64,000 nt of DNA from contig NZ_CAMPHV010000007.1 of assembly GCF_946886105.1 (NCBI RefSeq), positions 1 to 64,000 on the forward strand, in the 5' to 3' direction. The notes under the pieces were generated by a model. That model ran no database searches. It was not told the DNA's origin and was given only the letters and a program-made list of their open reading frames with translations. Of the stretch, positions 49,365-56,972 are shown one piece after another (position 1 is the first letter of the stretch; the number at the start of each line of letters is the position of its first letter). The DNA is from an uncultured Pseudomonas sp. GTDB taxonomy: Bacteria; Pseudomonadota; Gammaproteobacteria; Pseudomonadales; Pseudomonadaceae. A program made the translations under genes and the position numbers.

Positions 49365-49728
49365 GGCGGGTTCCCTTAGCTAGTGGCCTTGAAAAGCAGT
49401 GATGCCGGATAGGTGAAGGCGGCAGTCAAGGAGCCGTTCGCATCGGCTCGCTTTTCTAAGCAAGCTCGGTGATGTCGAACGGAACTAGCCAGCGCCGAAG
49501 CGGTGTAGCTAGTGGCCGCTAAAGTAGATGCGCAGCTCGGTCGCTGTATATTTCAGAGCATTTCAGCGCATAACAGCGGGATTGCAGGGCTCGATCGTTC
49601 CCGATGGCAGTCTCAGACGGACAGCCTCCGGCGGGCCGCCCTGGATAGGCAGCCTCGGCCAGATGGTTTCGGGCTCGGCCGTCTTGAACGGAGAGTTTCG
49701 GGCGAATGGGAGAAGAGAAGGGCGGGAT
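49365..49728. promoter_or_regulatory. Regulatory region between TetR gene and afsA-like gene
   Basis: These 364 bp must hold the afsA promoter. A 12-bp direct repeat TAGCTAGTGGCC occurs at 49377-49388 and 49506-49517, and ACTAGC at 49484-49489 is an inverted partner of GCTAGT at 49508-49513. These are candidate operators for the neighbouring TetR protein. TATACA on the minus strand near 49545-49550 is a possible -10. Two CT-N12-AG matches here lack dyad symmetry and are not called lux boxes. Confidence 0.4.
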
Positions 49729-50352
49729 TCAGGCGCGCGGCCAGCTGGCCATCGCCTGGCTGGCCATATCATGCAACTCGGCGGCTTCCGCCCCGTCGCG
49801 GGCTTGGATCGACATGCCCTGAATCACCGCGCCGAAGAAGCGCGCCAGGCTATGGCAGTTGGTGCTGGCGGGCAGCTCGCCGCAGTCCTTGGCTTCCTCG
49901 AAGCGCTTATGGATGAGCCCTAGGGTGGCGGTACGCAACTCGCTCATACTTTGCGCCATCCGGTTATGCAGGGTGGCGCTGGTCAGTAGACCGCTGGAGA
50001 CGATACAGCCGGGAGGGTGGGCGTGAGCGGTGAACTCGTTGGCCGCGCTGCTGAGCACTTGTTGGGTGAAGCTGCGGGCGTCGTTGGTGTGCGCCAATGC
50101 ATGCTGAATGAAATTGCCCGGTCCTTTCAGATACAGGTCGACGACTTCCAGGTAGAGCTGCTCCTTGGAGCCGAACGCGGTGTACAGGCTGGGCGGGGCG
50201 ATGCCCATGGCACCGACCAGATCGGCGATCGAGGTGCCCTCGTAACCCTGTTTCCAGAACAGCTGCAGTGCGGTGTGCAGGGCATTCTCACGGTTGAAGC
50301 TGAGGGGGCGACCCCGTTTAGTATTTTTCTTGACTGTTTTCATAGCGGTCAT
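49729..50352 (-). CDS. TetR/AcrR-family regulator
   Basis: A 207-residue repressor-type protein. The N-terminal helix-turn-helix reads ENALHTALQLFWKQGYEGTS then IADLVGAMGIAPPSLYTAFG, followed by an all-helical ligand domain of the TetR_C_16/AcrR type (GCIVSSGLLTSATLHNRMAQ). ATG at 50352 or 50343 could be the start; neither has a strong ribosome site. It is placed directly upstream of the AfsA-type gene, like ScbR/ArpA receptors beside scbA/afsA, but its ligand domain looks like ordinary proteobacterial TetR. An inverted repeat GCCCGC-N8-GCGGGC at 50381-50400 upstream could be its operator. Confidence 0.88.
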   Translation of the reverse strand: MTAMKTVKKNTKRGRPLSFNRENALHTALQLFWKQGYEGTSIADLVGAMGIAPPSLYTAFGSKEQLYLEVVDLYLKGPGNFIQHALAHTNDARSFTQQVLSSAANEFTAHAHPPGCIVSSGLLTSATLHNRMAQSMSELRTATLGLIHKRFEEAKDCGELPASTNCHSLARFFGAVIQGMSIQARDGAEAAELHDMASQAMASWPRA

Positions 50353-50528
50353 TATTTAAATCGCAGATATGGCTCGTCAAGCCCGCAAATAGGCGCGGGC
50401 AGTCGCGAGGGAGTCGATTTATTGGCAGGCGGAAGCGTGCGACAAGGGCCGTTCAATCGACCCTTGCGGAGAGGAGGCCTGTGATTCAGCCCGGTCAAGG
50501 GGCATGCGCCAGGTACGCTATGCCGGGC

Positions 50529-50834
50529 TCAGAGCATCTCGTCGATCTGAATGATCGGCTGTAGATTGGTGTAATTGACAATGTCGCCGAGCACCTTTTC
50601 GCGATGCTCCGTCATTACCTGGGCGAACTGCTCCGCAGAGCGGATATGCGTGTTGAGCAGGCACAGGTAGGGTGCGCTCGAGCCATCGACGGCCTGAATG
50701 CCACGGCGCACCTCGGTGCTCAGGACGTTATCGCCGAGCAAATCGAGCATCATCGGGATGTGGCTGTCGCGGTAATAAGCGAAATCGAAATGACCGCCGG
50801 GTTCGTTCGGGTAGAGCACAGTGACGCAGTACAT
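50529..50834 (-). CDS. EthD-family ferredoxin-like-fold protein
   Basis: A 101-residue dimeric alpha/beta-barrel protein of the EthD family (MYCVTVLYPNEPGGHFDFAY, YRDSHIPMM), found with oxygenases and in tailoring steps. AGGAG precedes the ATG. The gene has its own upstream lux-box-like palindrome and is followed at 176 bp by the TetR gene. It may process an unstable oxidised intermediate; the role is unknown. Confidence 0.88.
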   Translation of the reverse strand: MYCVTVLYPNEPGGHFDFAYYRDSHIPMMLDLLGDNVLSTEVRRGIQAVDGSSAPYLCLLNTHIRSAEQFAQVMTEHREKVLGDIVNYTNLQPIIQIDEML

Positions 50835-50887
50835 TGCCGACTCCTGATAGAAAAGGACGCGGCAGTGTGAACAAATCGTTCAAGGGC

Positions 50888-50916
50888 TCGCCAGTGTCCG
50901 AATGGACAGCTGGCGA
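50888..50916 (-). promoter_or_regulatory. Lux-box-like palindrome upstream of the EthD-like gene
   Basis: TCGCCAGTGTCC, loop GAAT, GGACAGCTGGCGA form a near-perfect dyad with one extra base. On the minus strand its core CTGTCCATTCGGACAC (50894-50909) matches the box before the aldo/keto reductase (CTGTCCGTTCGAACAG) at 13 of 16 positions. The last base pair is AC rather than AG. The centre lies about 68 bp before the EthD-like start. It could alternatively form a stem after the quinone oxidoreductase gene. Confidence 0.52.
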
Positions 50917-50971
50917 ACGGGCCCGAGGGCTGTGCAGGGCCGATGCTCGGAGCACATCGGCCAGCCGCGGG

Positions 50972-51952
50972 TTATCCGCGTACCTGCACCACCACTTTGC
51001 CCACGGCTTTGCGCTGGCCCAGGGTATCGATCGCTTCGGCGGCCTTCGGCAGTGGGAACGTCTGCGAGACCAGTGGCTTGAGCTTGCCTTCGCCGTACCA
51101 GGCGAACAGCTGCTGGAAGTTGGCGGCGTTGTCTTGGGGTTGGCGCTGGGCGAAGGCGCCCCAGAACACGCCGACCACCGCGGCACCCTTGAGCAGGGTC
51201 AGGTTGACCGGCAACTCGGGGATGCGGCCGCTGGCGAAACCCACCACCAATAGGCGGCCGTTCCAGGCGATGCTGCGGATGGCGGCGTCGAACAGGTCGC
51301 CGCCCACCGGATCGTAAATCACGTCGGCGCCCTGGCCGTTGGTCAGGCGTTTGACTTCGTCCTTCAGGCTGCTGTCGCTATAGTTGATCAACTCGTCGGC
51401 CCCGGCGGCTTTGGCCACTTCCAGTTTCTCGGCGCTGCTCGCCGCGGCTATCACCCTGGCGCCCATGGCTTTACCGATTTCCACCGCGGCCAGACCGACG
51501 CCGCCGGATGCGCCGAGCACCAGCAGGGTTTCGCCCGGCTGCAGGTTGGCGCGCTGTTTGAGTGCGTGCATCGAGGTGCCGTAGGTCATGCCGAAAGCGG
51601 CCGCGATGGGGAAATCCATGTTCGCGGGGATCGGCATGACGTTGTAGCCGGGCACTGCGACTTCCTCGGCGAAACTGCCCCAGCCGGTCAGCGCCATTAC
51701 CCGATCGCCGACTTTCAAGTGGCCGACTTTTTCACCCACTGCCTTGACCACGCCCGCCGCTTCGCCACCGGGGGAGAACGGGAACGGCGGCTTGAACTGA
51801 TATTTGCCTTCGATGATCAGGGTATCGGGAAAGTTGACCCCGGCCGCGTGCACTTCGAGGAGGACTTCGGTCTTCTTCGCTTCGGGGCTGGCGACTTCTT
51901 CCAGTACCAGGGTTTCGGCTGGGCCGAAGGCTTTGCACAGCATGGCTTTCAT
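50972..51952 (-). CDS. NADPH:quinone oxidoreductase-like MDR enzyme
   Basis: A 326-residue MDR protein (MKAMLCKAFGPAETLVLEEV; nucleotide fold VLGASGGVGLAAVEIGKAMG; KDEVKRLTNGQGADVIYDPVGGDLFD). It matches the conserved NADPH:quinone oxidoreductase/enoyl reductase family common in pseudomonads and is probably the ancestral gene here, not part of the cluster. AGAGGAAT precedes the start at 51952. A MITE-like element lies just upstream. Confidence 0.9.
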   Translation of the reverse strand: MKAMLCKAFGPAETLVLEEVASPEAKKTEVLLEVHAAGVNFPDTLIIEGKYQFKPPFPFSPGGEAAGVVKAVGEKVGHLKVGDRVMALTGWGSFAEEVAVPGYNVMPIPANMDFPIAAAFGMTYGTSMHALKQRANLQPGETLLVLGASGGVGLAAVEIGKAMGARVIAAASSAEKLEVAKAAGADELINYSDSSLKDEVKRLTNGQGADVIYDPVGGDLFDAAIRSIAWNGRLLVVGFASGRIPELPVNLTLLKGAAVVGVFWGAFAQRQPQDNAANFQQLFAWYGEGKLKPLVSQTFPLPKAAEAIDTLGQRKAVGKVVVQVRG

Positions 51953-51980
51953 CGGGCTATTCCTCTGCGGGTGATGGGCT

Positions 51981-52260
51981 AGGGTCTGTTGACGTTTCGT
52001 AGCGAGCCGCGTTGCCGCGACAAATTTTGCCAGGCAAGGCGCAGGACGCCGGCAATGGACTAGCCGTCCGCGTCGTTCCCTTGCCAAGTCCTGCAACACC
52101 GCCTGGCGAAATTTGCCGCGTAACCCAGAGGGCCGGGCCGGTTTTTGCGCGCTGCTGCGTTTCTCGTCACTCGTTTGGAATAACCAAACCACGCTCCTCG
52201 TGCCTTGCTGCGCGCAAAAACCGGCTCCGGCGCGGTCGCAACGAAACGTCAACAGACCCT
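51981..52260. mobile_element. MITE-like element, family A copy 1
   Basis: A 280-bp element bounded by perfect 20-bp terminal inverted repeats: AGGGTCTGTTGACGTTTCGT at 51981-52000 and its reverse complement at 52241-52260. It has no transposase. Its right half resembles the element at 56973-57162 (shared CTGCGTTTCTCGTC, CCAAACCACGCTCCTCGTGC). No clear target duplication is visible at the ends. Confidence 0.78.
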
Positions 52261-52390
52261 CGCAGTGTAGGTACGGGGGGCGCGCGGTCAACGAGCATGC
52301 CCGAGCATTATGGTCGTGCATAAGCCTGGGGCTTGGGCCTGGCCTCGGCTGTGGCTATGCTATGGCTCGACCCTTGGAGGAAACGCCCCT

Positions 52391-52801
52391 GTGAAAGTTT
52401 GGATCGCATTGCTGCTGGCCCTGTCCCTGCCATTGTTGGCTCAGGCCGAAGAAGACGAAAAAGCCAAAGAAGAGGCTGTCCCGGTAGTGGCTTATATCAG
52501 CCTGTTTCCCGCGCTGGTCGGTAACTTCGGTGCGGGGCCGAAACTGAAATTCTTCAAGGCGGATATTTCCTTGCGGGTGACCGGCGCCGCTAACGAGGCG
52601 GCGGTTAAACACCATGAGCCGCTGATCCGCAATCAGCTGGTCATGCTGTTCTCTCAGCAGACCGAAGCCTCGATGGCCGCGCCCGAGTCCAAGGAAAACT
52701 TGCGCGTGGAAGCGCTCAAGCAGGTGCAGGAGGTGCTGACTCAGGAGGAGGGCAAACCGCTGGTGGAAGACCTGCTATTCAACAATCTGATCATCCAGTA
52801 G
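52391..52801 (+). CDS. FliL-like secreted/anchored protein
   Basis: A 136-residue protein with an N-terminal signal or anchor (KVWIALLLALSLPLLAQA then EE) and a FliL-type domain (YISLFPALVGNF, VKHHEPLIRNQLVMLFSQQT, LRVEALKQVQEVL, DLLFNNLIIQ). FliL supports the flagellar stator, but this copy lies outside flagellar genes, so the role is uncertain. GTG at 52391 with GGAGG upstream is the best start. The 3' end overlaps the convergent diguanylate cyclase by 11 bp. Confidence 0.87.
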   Translation: MKVWIALLLALSLPLLAQAEEDEKAKEEAVPVVAYISLFPALVGNFGAGPKLKFFKADISLRVTGAANEAAVKHHEPLIRNQLVMLFSQQTEASMAAPESKENLRVEALKQVQEVLTQEEGKPLVEDLLFNNLIIQ

Positions 52802-54665
52802 CGGTATCCAGGCTCCATTCGCAGGTGCAGTTGCGGCCTTGGTGTTTGGCTTGGTACAGCGCCTGGTCGCTGCGTGCGATCAGCATATAGGGCTGGTTGT
52901 CCTGATTGGGCTCGATGCTGGCCAGGCCGATGCTCAGGGTGATGCGGCCGATAGGACTGGCGGGGTGGGGGATGTCCAAACCGGCCAGTTGTCGATGAAT
53001 ATGGCTGGCCACATGGCCGCCGCCCTGCATATCGGTATTGGCCAGGATAATCGCGAACTCTTCGCCGCCGTAGCGACACGCCACGTCGCCTTCACGCTGC
53101 AGGCAGTCTTTCAGCAGGTCGGCGACCTGTTGCAGCACGTCGTCGCCGGCCAGGTGGCCGAGTTGGTCGTTGTAGGCCTTGAAATAGTCGATATCGAGCA
53201 TCAGCAGGGTCAGCGGGGCATTGTGCCGGCGTAAACGCCGCCATTCGCTGGCCAGTTGATTGTCGAAAAAGCGCCGGTTATACAGCCCGGTAAGGCCATC
53301 CTGTTGCGATAGGCGTTGCAGCTGCGCCTCGACTTGCAGGCGTTCTTTATTGTCGCGGGAAACCCCGATCAAATACTCATGCTCATTGACCGTGATGATT
53401 TGCGCGCTGATTTCCGCCGCCTGATAGCTGCCATCGCGTCTGCGCATCTCTCGCTGGGAAATCGGCGAGAGCTTGTCTTGCTGAGCCTGGCGCACACTCT
53501 CGAGCCAATGGTGGAAGCCCGGTAGCAGTTGCTCCGGGTCCTGCAGGAGCAACTCGGCGAATGCTTCGGCGCTATAGCCCAGGCTGCTGTGCATGGCCCT
53601 GTTCATATGCAGGATGGCGCGGGTTTGCGGGTTGATGATGAACAGACCGTCGCGGCTTGAGTCGGTCAGGTCGAGAACCAATTGCAGGCGTTCGCGGCTG
53701 TCGCGCAAGGTCTGCTCGGCTCGTTCGCGTTGGCTGACTTCTTCGTTCAGACGGCGGTTGCTGGTTTGCAATGCAGCGGCGCGCCGGGCGTTTTCCAAGG
53801 CCAGGGCCATTGCGGCGACCAGCAGCAGGCTGATCATCAGGCTGGCGGCGAAAACCAGTTCCGGCAGCGGGCTGTTCAGCTGTTCCACCAGACGTTCGGT
53901 GGGCTCCAGGCGCAGGGCGAAATTGGTGTTGTTGAGCAAATGCAGCGGAATTTCCTGCTGCAACGCGGCGACCGCTTGGCCGGGCTCGCGCCGGTAGATC
54001 GGTTTGCCGTCTTCGAGCAGGGAGGCGCTGAAGTTATCGTTGTCGAGATTGCTGAGCAGTGCATCCATCAGGCGCTCGACGCGAAATACGCCCTGGATGA
54101 AGCCGTCGAAGGTCCGCTCGCCCTGGTTATCGGCAATATACAGCGGCGTATAGAGGATAAAACCACGGCCGCCCTGGACCAGGGCGAAGCTATTGGAAAA
54201 ACTCGCTTCGCCAGTTGCCTTGGCGCGCATGGCCAGCGGGTAATTGGGGTGTGCGGGAGTGAGGCGGAATTGCTGGGCGGCTTCGTTGCCTTGCACGGGC
54301 TCGATCCAGCGCATCGCCAGATCGGGCCCCAGCCATTGAATGGCTTGATAACCCTTGAAGTTTTTCAGGTAGAACTGGCTGTCGAGGGTCCATTCGTCCC
54401 GTGGAATACGCCCGCGATAATTCCACAAAAGCGCCAGGCGGGCCAAACCGTCGACCTGTTCGATCAAGCTGCCTTCAAGCTGGCGTGCCAGGCTGTGGGC
54501 TTGGTATTCGACGCGTTCGGCGATGCGTTGCTGCTGGCTGGTCAGCAGTTGCTGCCAAAGCAGCAGGCTGAAGAAGCACAGCACCAGCAGGATGGCGACG
54601 AGCGCCATGCGTGCAGACCATAGGTGCAAGGAGCGCCGCAGCATAAATGACCTCAAAAGGTTCAT
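52791..54665 (-). CDS. Membrane CHASE/PAS diguanylate cyclase
   Basis: A 624-residue protein. A transmembrane helix (about 20-42), a periplasmic CHASE-like sensor (FKGYQAIQWLGPDLAMRWIE), a second helix (about 268-290), a coiled coil, a PAS domain (RDGLFIINPQTRAILHMNRA) and a GGDEF domain follow in order. The catalytic motif RYGGEEFAII is intact, and the inhibitory I-site REGD lies five residues before it, so c-di-GMP synthesis with product feedback is expected. Confidence 0.93.
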   Translation of the reverse strand: MNLLRSFMLRRSLHLWSARMALVAILLVLCFFSLLLWQQLLTSQQQRIAERVEYQAHSLARQLEGSLIEQVDGLARLALLWNYRGRIPRDEWTLDSQFYLKNFKGYQAIQWLGPDLAMRWIEPVQGNEAAQQFRLTPAHPNYPLAMRAKATGEASFSNSFALVQGGRGFILYTPLYIADNQGERTFDGFIQGVFRVERLMDALLSNLDNDNFSASLLEDGKPIYRREPGQAVAALQQEIPLHLLNNTNFALRLEPTERLVEQLNSPLPELVFAASLMISLLLVAAMALALENARRAAALQTSNRRLNEEVSQRERAEQTLRDSRERLQLVLDLTDSSRDGLFIINPQTRAILHMNRAMHSSLGYSAEAFAELLLQDPEQLLPGFHHWLESVRQAQQDKLSPISQREMRRRDGSYQAAEISAQIITVNEHEYLIGVSRDNKERLQVEAQLQRLSQQDGLTGLYNRRFFDNQLASEWRRLRRHNAPLTLLMLDIDYFKAYNDQLGHLAGDDVLQQVADLLKDCLQREGDVACRYGGEEFAIILANTDMQGGGHVASHIHRQLAGLDIPHPASPIGRITLSIGLASIEPNQDNQPYMLIARSDQALYQAKHQGRNCTCEWSLDTATG

Positions 54666-54689
54666 CTATTTAAATAGCACAGCGCCATT

Positions 54690-55139
54690 TCAGCGGATAG
54701 CGAGGATCGCTGCCCATTGCGCACCAGTAACGGGCATAACCGACAGGCGGCTACCTTTTTGCACCAGTGGCAGCTCCAGCAGGGCGTTTTGCGCTTTCAA
54801 TTCGGCCAGTGGTATCACCCGTTCGAACGCCTCGACGAAGGCGACGTCGAGGGCGCTCCAGGGGTTCTTTTCGGCGCTGGCCTTGGCGTCGAAATAATGG
54901 CTGTGAGGATCGAGCGCCGTCGGGTCGGCATACGCCGGGCCGTCTATCCGGGCGATACCTGCGATACCCGGCTCGGGGCAGCTGGAGTGATAAAAGAAGA
55001 ACAAATCGCCTTGCTGCATGTTGCGCATGAAGTTGCGCGCCTGGTAATTGCGCACCCCGTCCCAGCGGGTTCGACCAAGCCTCTGCAGCTCGTGGATCGA
55101 TAATTCATCGGGTTCCGATTTCATTAGCCAATAGGGCAT
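54690..55139 (-). CDS. EVE-domain protein
   Basis: A 149-residue single-domain protein of the EVE/PUA-like fold (MPYWLMKSEPDELSIHELQR, WDGVRNYQARNFMRNMQQGD, FFFYHSSCPEPGIAGIARI). The family is thought to bind modified bases in nucleic acid; PA5229-type homologue from recall. It lies next to the 6S RNA / cyclo-ligase block, as in other pseudomonads. Confidence 0.93.
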   Translation of the reverse strand: MPYWLMKSEPDELSIHELQRLGRTRWDGVRNYQARNFMRNMQQGDLFFFYHSSCPEPGIAGIARIDGPAYADPTALDPHSHYFDAKASAEKNPWSALDVAFVEAFERVIPLAELKAQNALLELPLVQKGSRLSVMPVTGAQWAAILAIR

Positions 55140-55185
55140 GAACTTTGCTCCAGATAGCCGGTCCTTGAAGCGGACCGAGAGTGCA

Positions 55186-55350
55186 TAGGAGTCTGTCGGG
55201 CTTAACGCTGTTCTACTGCGGAAAAGCCGGTCTTGGCCATTTTTGTTGCTTTCCCTCGTTAAATAGCCAGCTATTCGCCTCGGAAAAGCAACAAAACTGC
55301 CTCAAGCCGACTTTCCCTCGCTACGAACGGTTAAGTCCGACAGGCTCCTA
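55186..55350. mobile_element. MITE-like element, family B
   Basis: A 165-bp element with imperfect 21-bp terminal inverted repeats: TAGGAGTCTGTCGGGCTTAAC at 55186-55206 against its counterpart at 55330-55350, differing at two positions. Internal sequence is also palindromic (TTGTTGCTTTCC and GGAAAAGCAACAA). It has no coding capacity. It sits between the EVE gene and the small membrane-protein gene. Confidence 0.68.
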
Positions 55351-55414
55351 AGCTCGAATACAATAACTGCCGCGCGGATCAACCGTGCGCTCATGCCTTT
55401 AGGGGGAGGCATAC

Positions 55415-55549
55415 ATGAAACGTAAACCTGATCTGCTTTGGGTTCTGGTCATTCTGTTCAGCTTGGGTGTGGTCACCACGGGATACACCCAGAGCCAGTG
55501 GGAACGCCAGAACGAGCAGCCGATCAATCAGTCGCAAGTCGCTGGTTGA
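55415..55549 (+). CDS. Small membrane protein, 44 residues
   Basis: A 44-residue ORF starting MKRKPDLLWVLVILFSLGVV behind a strong AGGGGGAGG ribosome site. A single transmembrane helix (about 8-26, LLWVLVILFSLGVVTTGYT) is flanked by Lys/Arg on the N side, with a polar C-terminal tail (QSQWERQNEQPINQSQVAG), giving N-in topology. I do not recognise a named family. It is convergent with the cyclo-ligase gene. Confidence 0.75.
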   Translation: MKRKPDLLWVLVILFSLGVVTTGYTQSQWERQNEQPINQSQVAG

Positions 55550-55588
55550 ATCCGTTAAGCGCCGCAGGGAACGCGGTGCCGCTCATCC

Positions 55589-56191
55589 TCAATACCATCC
55601 GTTGTTCGTCACTGTCGCCGCGAGCGGCACATCCCAACTGGCCATGACCAGTCGATCGACCTGCTGGCATTCATGCGCAAGACCCAATAGCGTCGGTTTG
55701 TGCCAATTTTTGCGCATTTTCCGGTAGGCCAGGCTGCGGTCATAGAAGCCGCCACCCATCCCCAGGCGTCCGCCGAAGCGATCGAAACCCACCAGGGGCA
55801 GCAATACCAGATCCAGCGCCCAGACCTTACGTTGCCGTTTGGGGTTATGTCGGGGTTCCGGGATGCCGAAACGATTGGCACGCAAATGTTCGTCGGGGCT
55901 TATGCGCTGGAACGCCATCTTGCTGCGTGGCCAGGCGTTGAGTACCGGTAGATAGGTGGTTTTGCCGCGGCGCTGAGCGGCGTGCAGCAGCGGGCGTGGA
56001 TCGATTTCACCGTCGTTGGGCAGATACAGGGCGATGTGGCGGGCCCGTCGAAAGCGTGGGTGTTGCGCCAATTGCCGATACAGGCCGCGCGCTGCCGCGT
56101 GTTGCGCGTGGGCGCTGAGCGCCCTGCGCTGTTGGCGTAGCAGGCGGCGTAATTGTGCGCGGGGTAGATTATTGGCTTCGAGCATGGTCAT
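55589..56191 (-). CDS. 5-formyltetrahydrofolate cyclo-ligase
   Basis: A 200-residue enzyme converting 5-formyl-THF to 5,10-methenyl-THF with ATP. Conserved: RRLLRQQRRAL, IALYLPNDGEIDPRPLL, LLPLVGFDRFGGRLGMGGGF and YDRSL. It is the ygfA homologue and follows the 6S RNA gene on the same strand, the arrangement known in E. coli and Pseudomonas, so it is likely co-transcribed with ssrS. Confidence 0.94.
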   Translation of the reverse strand: MTMLEANNLPRAQLRRLLRQQRRALSAHAQHAAARGLYRQLAQHPRFRRARHIALYLPNDGEIDPRPLLHAAQRRGKTTYLPVLNAWPRSKMAFQRISPDEHLRANRFGIPEPRHNPKRQRKVWALDLVLLPLVGFDRFGGRLGMGGGFYDRSLAYRKMRKNWHKPTLLGLAHECQQVDRLVMASWDVPLAATVTNNGWY

Positions 56192-56232
56192 TGAGGCGTC
56201 CTATCGCCAAGAGGGGCCATAGGCAAGGAAGA

Positions 56233-56412
56233 GTGACTCCCCGACGTGCCGCTGTCGGCTTAGCCCTTGAACCCGAGAGTTCAAGGTGGAGGTTGCAGGA
56301 GGCGTTAAGGCTTTCCGTCAGGCGGACATGCACACCGGCCTCAACTTGCAACCCCCGGGTTTGTGCGTATCGGCTCAGGGACATCACCAACTGGCGCACA
56401 CTTCAGGGAGCT
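56233..56412 (-). ncRNA. ssrS: 6S RNA
   Basis: On the minus strand the sequence contains CCCTGAGCCGATA, AAGCCTTAA and ACCTTGAAC...GGGTTCAAGGG, which align with E. coli 6S RNA, in the same order. The closing stem CTCCCTGAAGTG pairs with CACGTCGGGGAG. TATACT at 56419-56424 is a good -10 with a start near 56412; the 3' end is about 56233, giving roughly 180 nt. 6S RNA binds RNA polymerase-sigma70 as a promoter mimic. It lies between zapA and the cyclo-ligase gene. Confidence 0.93.
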
Positions 56413-56446
56413 GGGGCGAGTATACCCGAATCCTTCGCCGTTGCGA

Positions 56447-56755
56447 TCAGGCGCTGTCGGTGTCGCTGGCCAGGGCGTGATCGACGCGCGCCAGCAGGTC
56501 GCGCACATGGTCGCGGCTCGAGCTGGCTTGCTGGTCGAGGTGTTGTTGTTTGTGCAGCAGGTCGTGGGTGATATTCAGTGCGGCCATCACGGCAACGCGG
56601 TCGGCGCCGATGACTTTGCCGCTCGAGCGGATCTCGCGCATTTTGCCGTCCAGATAGCGAGCGGCGCTTTCCAGGTTGGCGCGTTCGCTGGCCGGGCAAG
56701 TGATGCAATATTCTTTGTCGAGAATTTGTACGGTGACAGTGTTCGGCTGGTTCAT
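56447..56755 (-). CDS. zapA: Cell division protein ZapA
   Basis: A 102-residue FtsZ-ring bundling protein (VTVQILDKEYCITCPASERA, LESAARYLDGKMREIR, ADRVAVMAALNITHDLL) with a C-terminal coiled coil. It overlaps the upstream coiled-coil gene by ATGA. Confidence 0.95.
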   Translation of the reverse strand: MNQPNTVTVQILDKEYCITCPASERANLESAARYLDGKMREIRSSGKVIGADRVAVMAALNITHDLLHKQQHLDQQASSSRDHVRDLLARVDHALASDTDSA

Positions 56756-56961
56756 GAGTCCTGCTCCAGGGCTTTCAGGCGCGAAATCATGGATTCGACC
56801 TTGTGCCGGGCCATTTCGTTCTTTTCGATTAGATGGGCGCGTTCCTCGCGCCAGGCCTTTTCATTCGCCAGGAGAAGTCGATTGTGCACTTTGAGCTGCT
56901 CGACACGCTGGATCAGTTGCTCCAGTTTGATCGTGAGGGCTTGCAGATCGGCATCTTCCAT
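56752..56961 (-). CDS. TIGR02449/ZapB-like coiled-coil protein
   Basis: A 69-residue, almost entirely coiled-coil protein (LTIKLEQLIQRVEQLKVHNR) of the TIGR02449 family. It is paired with zapA in pseudomonads and resembles ZapB, so a divisome role is inferred. A GAGAGCCCCC leader precedes the ATG; family-A MITE copy 2 lies just upstream. Confidence 0.88.
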   Translation of the reverse strand: MEDADLQALTIKLEQLIQRVEQLKVHNRLLLANEKAWREERAHLIEKNEMARHKVESMISRLKALEQDS

Positions 56962-56972
56962 GGGGGCTCTCT

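Noticed and set aside
49485..49524. Two CT-N12-AG matches before the afsA-like gene (49485-49500 and 49509-49524)
   Set aside because: Neither has dyad symmetry between half sites, and such a loose pattern is expected by chance in 360 bp.
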